DNA of 64,000 nt, taken from assembly GCA_016712665.1 (NCBI GenBank), contig JADJQP010000007.1, positions 1-64,000 on the forward strand, in the 5' to 3' direction. Shown piece after piece: positions 58,072 to 64,000 of this stretch. The translations under genes were made by a program, and so were the position numbers. Every line of letters starts with the position of its first letter. Within the stretch, counting starts at the first letter, position 1. Under the pieces are notes generated by a model that saw only the letters and a list, made by a program, of their open reading frames with translations, made no database searches and had not been told where the DNA came from. Origin of the DNA: Bacteroidota bacterium. GTDB lineage: Bacteria; Bacteroidota; Bacteroidia; Chitinophagales; Chitinophagaceae.

Positions 58072-61000
58072 ATGAAAAAATTATTTTCTGTAATTATTGC
58101 ACTCGCTTTCATGGTAGGTTTTTCCAATACAGCCAAAGCGACCCATGCCGCAGGTGGTGAACTTGTGTATGAATTAATACCGGGTCAAACAAACCAGTAC
58201 AAGTTTATTTTTAAATTTTACCGCGATTGTAGTGGATCGCCTGCTCCTGGCTCATTTACACTTTGTTACCAAAACAACTGTGGAGTGCTAAATCAGAGTG
58301 CAACCATGAATTTATTTGTTCCTCAAGGTGGCGTGTTACCCAATGGTAATATTCAAGGAGCACCTGTTTCAACAGGCTGCCCAGGTTATAATAATACATG
58401 TACTGGAGGAGTCTTACCCGGATACCAAGAATGGTGGTATTCTGTAGATATTACTTTACCCACTCAATGTAATTATTGGAGGTTTTGGACAACACTTTGT
58501 TGCAGAAATGGATCTATTCTAAATTTGTATAACCCTGGTTCGCAAAATATTTTTATTGAAGCTACACTGGATAACACCAACGGAAAAAATATTAATAGTT
58601 CGCCCTATTTTTCCAACCCACCCATTCCATTTATGTGTATCAACCTTCCGTATATTTATAATAATGGGGCCATTGATCCTGATAATGATTCTCTAGTTTT
58701 TGAGGCAATTAAACCCAGAACAAATGCTGCAGGATGCGGTACCTATAATCCACAAGACATATTGGCTACAACAGCCCCGCTGTCAATATTTAATCTCCCA
58801 TCTGATCCGCTTCCAACCGGTAATACCTTTACTGTAAATCCTCAAACTGGAGCAACCTCTTTTACAGCTATTGCCACTGGTCAGTACATAATTACGATCA
58901 AAGTGAGTGAATACCGACAAAGAGTTTTGATAGACTTTATACTACGCGATATTCAAATTGTGGTAAAGAATTGCAATACACCTACACCACAAAGTTTAGT
59001 AGATACAACAACGCTTACCGATGGTAGTATGATTAATGGAATTATTCAAGGTTGTGCCGGTGATTCACTTAAATTTTGTTTTGACTTGTTTTCCACCAAT
59101 CCAATCGCTGTGCTCGTAGCAACCGATAATGGTGCGGTAGCAACACCAGGTGCGAATATCGTTTATTCAGGTACTTATACTGATTCTATGAAAGGTTGCT
59201 TTACTTGGGGAACCAGCGTATTAGATACCGGTTTACATGTGTTAACGATTACCATTAAAGATTCAAGTTGCCAGCCTCCCGGCTTCCTTTTGACAGGTGT
59301 ATTTTCAATTCCAATCAATATCAATCCTATTACACAGGCGTTTGGTGATACCACCATGTGTAATGGCGGAGCTGCACAGTTGCAAGTATATGGAGGTTCT
59401 CAATTTATTTGGACAGTGCTGCCCGGAGGTTCACCAATTGGCTCATTATCTTGTACCAATTGCGATAATCCAATTGCCACACCTACAGTAACTACTTCGT
59501 ACGTCGTCACGAGTAACCTAGCTTCGATATGCAATAAAAATATTGATACGGTCGTCGTCCAGGTGGCCCCCATACCGATACTAACTGTTACACCAAACAG
59601 TACCACCTGCGTCAATGCTGATTTTCAGTTGAATGCCTCAGCCATGCCAATTGGTCCTACCTATGCCTTTAACTGGACACCTGCGACGTATTTAAATAAT
59701 CCATCTATACCCAATCCAGTAGCTCAACAGCCGCAAAATACCATTACATATACTGTAACCGTAATTCCGGATAATTTAGTGGCTTGTCAGGCTACTGCCA
59801 CAGTTACCTTGACAGTATTACAAGGGTTTGATATTTTAAACAATGATACTACCATTTGCTATGGTGATGGCGTTCAAATTAATGCAACTGGGGCGCCTGA
59901 GTATACCTATACCTGGACTCCTACTACCTATGTAAGTAATCCGGCAATTTTTAATCCGTTAATTACACCTTTGCCAATTGCGCCTGCCAATTTATTTGGA
60001 GTGTTTCCATATACATTGACAGCAAGCTACAACGGATGTCCTGATTCTAGTCAAAGTATCACCATTACCGTTGAGCCAATTCCGGTTGTTAATGCAGGTC
60101 CCGATTTAGAAATGTGTAATAATGATACCCTGCATTTACATGGCACAGTTGACCCTGTTGCATTTGGTAATTATACCTACAGCTGGGCCCCTATTTCTGA
60201 TTTGGATTTTCCAAATGTATTAGATGTAGTATTTGACGGACATGCGAGTACGATTTTTACCTTAACTGCTACCACGCCTGCAGGATGTACTGCAAGTGAT
60301 CAGGCAATTGTTGATGTAATCAGTGGCGCTTTCCTAACTATTGATGGTGATCGAACGATCTGCCCAGGAGAAAGCGTGCAACTCAATGTTTATGCAAATC
60401 TAGGAACGGGTGTGTACGACTGGACTCCAAAGGAATTTATCGTTCAGGACATGAATGATAAGATTATTGTGAAACCAATTTCAACAACGGAATTCTATGT
60501 AACTGGCGTGAACCTCAAGGGTTGTTTAGATACCATCAGCGCTATTGTAGTGGTGAATCCGGACGCGGTACTTGACGCCGGCGATAATCAAACCATATTC
60601 CCTGGTGAAAGTGCCCAGCTATACGCAAGTGGTAATTGCAGTTTCTTTGCATGGAGTCCGCCATTTGGCTTGAGTGCCACCGATATTAAAAATCCAATGG
60701 CATCGCCATCTGTAACCACAAGATATTTTGTTACTGCCCGTACAGAGGCTGGTTGTGATATGATCGACTCAGTGGATGTATTAGTAAGTCCTGAAAGTAT
60801 CATTGAGTTACCAAATGCATTCAGTCCGGGTTCTGGTACAAGTATTAACGACGAATTGCGTATCATGGTGCGTGGTATTGTTTCATTGAATTCCTTTAAA
60901 ATCTTTAACCGTTGGGGTGAGGAGGTATTCAGTACCACCGATATCACAAAAGGTTGGAATGGACAATACAAAGGAAAGCCACAACCACTTGGTGCTTATG

Positions 61001-61074
61001 TTTATGTAGTAGATGCAGTTAGCCAAACCGGTAAACGCTTCACCAAAAAAGGAAATGTTACCTTATTCAGGTAA
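58072..61074 (+). CDS. T9SS type B secreted protein with Ig/PKD-like domains
   Basis: This 1000-residue secreted protein starts at 58072, which gives the signal MKKLFSVIIALAFMVGFSNT-AKA. The N-terminal region begins with 'THAAGGELVYELIPGQTNQY' and 'FIFKFYRDCSGSPAPGSFTL', a start common to large Bacteroidota gliding-associated proteins. Several Ig/PKD-like repeats follow with 'GPTYAFNWTPATYLNNPSIP', 'YTYTWTPTTYVSNPAIFNP', 'YTYSWAPISDLDFPNV' and 'FFAWSPPFGLSATDIKNPMA'. The end is the gliding-motility C-terminal domain (TIGR04131 type): LPNAFSPGSGTSINDELRI, FKIFNRWGEEVFSTTDITKG, 'PLGAYVYVVDAVSQTGKRF'. A terminator follows. Intact. Confidence 0.88.
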   Translation: MKKLFSVIIALAFMVGFSNTAKATHAAGGELVYELIPGQTNQYKFIFKFYRDCSGSPAPGSFTLCYQNNCGVLNQSATMNLFVPQGGVLPNGNIQGAPVSTGCPGYNNTCTGGVLPGYQEWWYSVDITLPTQCNYWRFWTTLCCRNGSILNLYNPGSQNIFIEATLDNTNGKNINSSPYFSNPPIPFMCINLPYIYNNGAIDPDNDSLVFEAIKPRTNAAGCGTYNPQDILATTAPLSIFNLPSDPLPTGNTFTVNPQTGATSFTAIATGQYIITIKVSEYRQRVLIDFILRDIQIVVKNCNTPTPQSLVDTTTLTDGSMINGIIQGCAGDSLKFCFDLFSTNPIAVLVATDNGAVATPGANIVYSGTYTDSMKGCFTWGTSVLDTGLHVLTITIKDSSCQPPGFLLTGVFSIPININPITQAFGDTTMCNGGAAQLQVYGGSQFIWTVLPGGSPIGSLSCTNCDNPIATPTVTTSYVVTSNLASICNKNIDTVVVQVAPIPILTVTPNSTTCVNADFQLNASAMPIGPTYAFNWTPATYLNNPSIPNPVAQQPQNTITYTVTVIPDNLVACQATATVTLTVLQGFDILNNDTTICYGDGVQINATGAPEYTYTWTPTTYVSNPAIFNPLITPLPIAPANLFGVFPYTLTASYNGCPDSSQSITITVEPIPVVNAGPDLEMCNNDTLHLHGTVDPVAFGNYTYSWAPISDLDFPNVLDVVFDGHASTIFTLTATTPAGCTASDQAIVDVISGAFLTIDGDRTICPGESVQLNVYANLGTGVYDWTPKEFIVQDMNDKIIVKPISTTEFYVTGVNLKGCLDTISAIVVVNPDAVLDAGDNQTIFPGESAQLYASGNCSFFAWSPPFGLSATDIKNPMASPSVTTRYFVTARTEAGCDMIDSVDVLVSPESIIELPNAFSPGSGTSINDELRIMVRGIVSLNSFKIFNRWGEEVFSTTDITKGWNGQYKGKPQPLGAYVYVVDAVSQTGKRFTKKGNVTLFR

Positions 61075-61093
61075 ACAGTAAATAGTAATTTTT

Positions 61094-61124
61094 AAAGGAG
61101 TGCTTTTCGGCACTCCTTTTTTTT
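61094..61124 (+). terminator. Rho-independent terminator after the type B protein
   Basis: AAAGGAGTGC (61094-61103) pairs with GCACTCCTTT (61110-61119) around TTTTCG, followed by a T-run to 61124. Confidence 0.88.
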
Positions 61125-61156
61125 ATAAAAATTTATGGAACTTTTAGGAAGTGATA

Positions 61157-61187
61157 TTGTTTCATAAAAAAATCCAACTTACATTTG
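61157..61187 (+). promoter_or_regulatory. Bacteroidota-type promoter for the 2TM gene
   Basis: TTG at 61157-61159, 20-bp spacer, TACATTTG at 61180-61187: an exact -10 match. The ATG at 61217 is 29 bp downstream. Confidence 0.6.
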
Positions 61188-61216
61188 CAACATAGATCAT
61201 TTGTAAAATTTATTTT

Positions 61217-61471
61217 ATGCCTAAAAAAATAATCCCATCATCAGGAGATAAATCAAAGTTTGTCATTCACACCATTATTTTCCTTATCGCAAATGTTGCC
61301 TTGTGGTTGTATTGGTATTATGTGCAAGGTGCAAAAGATACTTGGGTGTATCCATGGGGTATATGGATTACCGCCACTTGGGGATTGTCGTTAATCGGTC
61401 ATTGGTCAGCAGTGTATACAAATTATGAAGATGCCGGTGTCAAAGAATATTTAAGACAAAAGAATAACTAA
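61217..61471 (+). CDS. 2TM domain protein
   Basis: This 84-residue inner-membrane protein has two helices: HTIIFLIANVALWLYWYYV and WGIWITATWGLSLIGHWSAV, separated by 'QGAKDTWVYPW'. The pattern F-x(n)-N-x(n)-W...PW-x(n)-W-G-x(n)-H fits the 2TM domain family (sometimes fused to histidine kinases in Bacteroidota). The short tail 'EDAGVKEYLRQKN' is cytosolic by the positive-inside rule. It has its own promoter and terminator. Function unknown. Confidence 0.82.
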   Translation: MPKKIIPSSGDKSKFVIHTIIFLIANVALWLYWYYVQGAKDTWVYPWGIWITATWGLSLIGHWSAVYTNYEDAGVKEYLRQKNN

Positions 61472-61489
61472 CTTTTTTATTTTAATAGG

Positions 61490-61528
61490 AATCCCAAAAT
61501 TGTTTTTTTCGTTTTGGGATTTTTTTTT
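61490..61528 (+). terminator. Rho-independent terminator after the 2TM gene
   Basis: AATCCCAAAA (61490-61499) pairs with TTTTGGGATT (61512-61521) around a T-rich 12-nt loop, followed by a T-run to 61528. Confidence 0.85.
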
Positions 61529-61539
61529 ACCTTTAAGTT

Positions 61540-62091
61540 ATGAAAAATATGAAGATTGTTTTTGGTACCGCTTGTATCGTTTTGTTTTCCTTTGTGGCTA
61601 TAGTATTTAGTTCATGTAAGGAAAAAGCAGTGAAGTATAATGACACTACGTTAATAAGACCCTGCGATGGTGTCATTTGTTTTAACGGAGCCTCTTGCTC
61701 GGATGGTGAGTGTGTATGTCCTTTAGGATATGAGGGAAAGAAGTGTGAAATTAAATGGAGCGATAAGTTTACAGGAAGCTATATGGCCACTGATGATTGT
61801 TACACCGGTCCAAATGTTACATACGATGTCATAATTACCCCAAATCCGGATTATCCATACAAAATGCGTTTATTTAATTTGGGTGTGGTTTGCCCTTCCA
61901 AAATTGTAGAGGCTCAAATTAATCCCGAAAAGACTTCCTTTGTGATTCCGCTGCAAAATACCTGTAACAATATTTATTTAAGTGGCTATGGCAACGCAAA
62001 CGGTGAGTTTATTAATATCTATTTGGCATCTAGAGATACGATGGCACACACTGGTACGCAATGCAGTATTATCCTTGCAAAGCAACCGTAG
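61540..62091 (+). CDS. EGF-like domain lipoprotein
   Basis: This 183-residue protein has a lipobox signal (MKNMKIVFGTACIVLFSFVA, then IVFSSC). Residues 48-76 form a compact EGF-like module: C-x4-C-x4-A-x-C-x4-C-x-C-x8-C (CDGVICFNGASC, 'DGECVCPLGYEGKKCE') with six cysteines in the EGF spacing. The remaining 110 residues form a beta-rich domain with four further cysteines ('DDCYTGPNVTYDVIITPNPD', 'LGVVCPSKIVEAQIN', 'LQNTCNNIYLSGYGNANGEF', 'TGTQCSIILAKQ'). An outer-membrane anchored binding role is plausible. Similar short EGF lipoproteins occur in Bacteroidota. Ligand unknown. Confidence 0.72.
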   Translation: MKNMKIVFGTACIVLFSFVAIVFSSCKEKAVKYNDTTLIRPCDGVICFNGASCSDGECVCPLGYEGKKCEIKWSDKFTGSYMATDDCYTGPNVTYDVIITPNPDYPYKMRLFNLGVVCPSKIVEAQINPEKTSFVIPLQNTCNNIYLSGYGNANGEFINIYLASRDTMAHTGTQCSIILAKQP

Positions 62092-62184
62092 TACAGCAAT
62101 TCAAATTTAACTTAATTATATAGTTTTAGGTAGCCTACAAACAAAGCATTCCATTAAATTTGCACTTCACATTTTTGATTTCAA

Positions 62185-62805
62185 ATGAAGAATATTTCTA
62201 CTATTTTTAGTTCATTGGCACTGTTGGGTGTCATCGTACTTTTTGCTATGAAAATGAACGAGAAGAAGGCCGTAAAGCCTAAGGTAATTACGAAGGACGC
62301 AGCCGGAAAGGAAGTGGTGTTGGCTGCTGGAAAAATTGCCTATGTCGATATCGATACGTTGGAGGCCCACTACGATTATTTTAAGAAAAAGAAGGTGGAG
62401 TTTGAAGTACGTCAAAAGAACATTGACGCGGATTTAGAAAAAATGGCAAACTCTTTGCGGAATGAAGTGGTGGCCTTCCAGAAAAAAGCTCAAAATGGAG
62501 AGCTGACAGAAGCACAAGGCCAAGCGGCTCAACAGGAATTACTGAAGAAGGAGCAAGAATTGGAGCTAAAAAGACAAAATTTAGGTGCGAAGTATATGAA
62601 GGATCAAGATGCCTTCAACAAAGAAATTCATGATAATCTACATGATTATATCGAAATTTTTAATGAAGAGAAAGGTTATGATTATATTCTTTCCTATTCA
62701 AAAGAAAGTTCGATTCTTTTTGCTAATAAAGAATTGGATGTAACACAAGAAATTATTGACGGGATGAATAATGCATCCTCAAAGTCAAAGAAAGCATCAA
62801 AATAG
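62185..62805 (+). CDS. OmpH/Skp-family periplasmic chaperone
   Basis: This 206-residue protein has an N-terminal membrane segment (MKNISTIFSSLALLGVIVLFAMKMN) that could be an uncleaved anchor. The Skp pattern is AGKIAYVDIDTLEAHYDYFKKKK, a long Lys/Glu/Gln coiled-coil (EVRQKNIDADLEKMANSLRN through KKEQELELKRQNLGAKYMKD), then the return segment 'YDYILSYSKESSILFANKEL' and 'DVTQEIIDGMN'. Skp holds outer-membrane proteins during transit. A TAAATTTG box lies at 62154-62161. tpiA begins 21 bp downstream, so the two are probably one operon. Confidence 0.85.
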   Translation: MKNISTIFSSLALLGVIVLFAMKMNEKKAVKPKVITKDAAGKEVVLAAGKIAYVDIDTLEAHYDYFKKKKVEFEVRQKNIDADLEKMANSLRNEVVAFQKKAQNGELTEAQGQAAQQELLKKEQELELKRQNLGAKYMKDQDAFNKEIHDNLHDYIEIFNEEKGYDYILSYSKESSILFANKELDVTQEIIDGMNNASSKSKKASK

Positions 62806-62826
62806 TATACATTTCTTACACATTTT

Positions 62827-63597
62827 ATGAGAAAAAATATCGTTGCCGGAAACTGGAAAATGAATCTGTCTATTGCTGAAGCATCAAATTTGGTGGAGAC
62901 GATTATCGATGCGGCGCCAGCATTACGTGAAAATCATGTGGTGGTATTTTGCACGCCATTTACCCATTTGCAAACTATCGCAAAAATTATTGACAGTAAG
63001 GGGCATTCACAATTTGCATTGGGTGCGCAAAATTGCAATGATCAAATCGCAGGGGCCTTCACCGGCGAAATTTCTGTGAACATGCTCAAGGAAATGGGCG
63101 TGACCTATGTCATCATAGGCCATTCAGAACGACGACAACTTTTTGGAGAAAGCAGTGATTTTTTGAAGAAAAAGGTGGATACTTTGATTGCAGCAAATAT
63201 GCAAATATTGTTTTGTTGCGGTGAACCGCTTGAAATCAGAAATGCCGGTGAGCAAAATCAGTACGTACAGAAACAACTTAGCGACAGCCTATTTCATCTG
63301 GATGCAGCTCAGATGAAAAATCATATTACCATAGCTTATGAGCCAATCTGGGCAATTGGAACAGGTGTAACGGCCTCTACCCAGCAAGCCCAGGATATGC
63401 ATGCACATATCAGACATGTATTAAGCGAAACGTATGATAGCCAGTTGGCTGCAGATATTTCCATTTTATATGGCGGAAGTTGCAATGCTCAAAATGCAGA
63501 AGATTTATTTGCGAATGAGGATGTGGATGGTGGACTGATTGGCGGGGCCGCCTTAAAATCAGAAACGTTTTTACCGATTATTTCGGCAATGCATTAA
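62827..63597 (+). CDS. tpiA: Triosephosphate isomerase
   Basis: This glycolytic enzyme interconverts dihydroxyacetone phosphate and glyceraldehyde 3-phosphate; 256 residues. Active-site elements are all present: AGNWKMN with the catalytic Lys, VIIGHSERRQLFGE with the catalytic His, IAYEPIWAIGTGVTAS with the catalytic Glu and the phosphate loop, then ILYGGSCNAQNAEDLF and DGGLIGGAALKSETF. Starts at ATG 62827. The stop at 63595-63597 overlaps the stop of the convergent DciA-like gene. Intact. Confidence 0.95.
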   Translation: MRKNIVAGNWKMNLSIAEASNLVETIIDAAPALRENHVVVFCTPFTHLQTIAKIIDSKGHSQFALGAQNCNDQIAGAFTGEISVNMLKEMGVTYVIIGHSERRQLFGESSDFLKKKVDTLIAANMQILFCCGEPLEIRNAGEQNQYVQKQLSDSLFHLDAAQMKNHITIAYEPIWAIGTGVTASTQQAQDMHAHIRHVLSETYDSQLAADISILYGGSCNAQNAEDLFANEDVDGGLIGGAALKSETFLPIISAMH

Positions 63598-63875
63598 CAT
63601 AATATAATTTCCTTGATAAAATTCTCCTCCAGATGCTGATTTATTTTTTCAATCAGCAAGGTTTTATTATAGGATAGTTCGTTTCGCAAGGGTGCTACAT
63701 CTGTATAAATATACAATTTTGCTCCTTAACAATTAAATCCCTGGTGTGTTTCGCCACAGTGATTCCCATTAATTTCTCCCCAGTCTAATTTTATTTTTTC
63801 GGCTAAATACCTTTCTTTCCATCGGCTTTGTTCCAACATCTTGTTCAGGGCTTCCTTCATCGAGTACAATGCCAT
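63594..63875 (-). pseudogene. DUF721/DciA-like small protein, two frameshifts
   Basis: The start at 63875 gives 'MALYSMKEALNKMLEQSRWK' and 'LAEKIKLDWGEI'. One base too many (ATTAATGG where ATTATGG is expected, about 63767-63775) moves the frame to 'MGITVAKHTRDLIVKEQ', and one base too few (about 63719-63722) moves it back to 'LYIYTDVAPLRNELSYNKTL' and 'IEKINQHLEENFIKEIIL', ending at 63594. Joined, about 94 residues match the DUF721 pattern (E-K-x(n)-W-x(n)-MG-x(n)-A-x-HT...APLRNEL). DciA-type DUF721 proteins load replicative helicase in many bacteria. It lies 10 bp after the sigma-54 activator stop, on the same strand. Confidence 0.65.
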
Positions 63876-63885
63876 AATAATTTTA

Positions 63886-64000
63886 TTATATAGAGAAAAC
63901 AAATTTCTTCACATCCGATTCTTTAATGGTATGGTCGCATAAAATAACCAATCGTTCAATTACATTTCTAAGTTCTCTAATATTACCAGTCCAGTTGTGA
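63886..64000 (-). CDS. Sigma-54 dependent transcriptional activator, C-terminal end only
   Basis: Only the last 37 codons lie inside the window. They read NWTGNIRELRNVIERLVILC and then 'DHTIKESDVKKFVFSI' before TAA at 63886-63888. 'W-x-GN-x-RELRNVIERLVIL' is the end of the AAA+ domain of NtrC-type activators. Because the stop follows soon after, this member probably lacks a long Fis-type DNA-binding domain here, or that domain is missing; in many Bacteroidota response regulators the C-terminus is short. The rest lies beyond the window. Confidence 0.8.
   Translation of the reverse strand, partial: HNWTGNIRELRNVIERLVILCDHTIKESDVKKFVFSI

Overview
The window is about 64 kb of AT-rich DNA from a member of the Bacteroidota, most likely a Chitinophagales/Saprospiria-type lineage. 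The evidence is several large secreted proteins ending in type IX secretion (T9SS) sorting domains of both type A and type B, promoters of the Bacteroidota form TTTG-N19/20-TAnnTTTG, and a typical Bacteroidota gene set (2TM-domain protein, DUF2027-Smr protein, SPOR protein next to an M20 amidohydrolase, DUF7033 polysaccharide deacetylase-like protein). No rRNA, tRNA, IS element, prophage or CRISPR array is visible. Only the two ends cut genes: a LOG-family protein on the left and a sigma-54 activator on the right.

Layout. 1-9.9 kb holds housekeeping and transport genes: LOG family, TIGR02757 family, an MFS transporter, DUF2238, PnuC, SPOR plus M20D amidohydrolase, cyclophilin, RibF, RarA and a YdeI-like protein. 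9.9-24.6 kb mixes metabolism (amidohydrolase, NadE, M20 dipeptidase, HemW, LutB) with secreted or outer-membrane proteins. 24.7-28 kb is an unusual patch: a lineage-specific hypothetical gene, an array of near-palindromes with a 21-bp period, a four-helix structured-RNA candidate, then a T9SS protein. 28-36 kb has a flippase, a coiled-coil exported protein, RecG, and a two-gene operon of a di-haem peroxidase (MauG/CCP family) and a copper-amine-oxidase-like lipoprotein. 36-51 kb is dominated by two giant paralogous adhesins built from SdrD B-like calcium-binding repeats (12 and 8 units), with two small exported proteins between them. 51-56 kb is the rimP-nusA-infB operon, with a clear promoter and a terminator hairpin in its leader. 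56-64 kb holds a methyltransferase, an Smr protein, a 1000-residue T9SS type B protein, an EGF-like lipoprotein, an OmpH/Skp chaperone, triosephosphate isomerase, a DciA/DUF721-like gene and a sigma-54 activator.

A strong overall pattern is that many genes expected to be indispensable (infB, nadE, ribF) and others (recG, MFS, TIGR02757, SPOR, M20D, di-haem peroxidase, DciA-like, adhesin 2) are interrupted by one-base indels, mostly in short homopolymers, or by single nonsense codons. The best explanation is residual error in a draft or long-read assembly, not mass pseudogenisation. I therefore give whole-gene spans and locate each lesion. The one lesion with a competing biological explanation is the TGA of nadE, which falls exactly on the catalytic cysteine codon of the glutaminase domain.

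The best candidates for undescribed biology are the 25.2-25.7 kb intergenic patch, the peroxidase plus degenerate amine-oxidase operon, the leader attenuator of the nusA operon, and the TGA-for-Cys codon in nadE.
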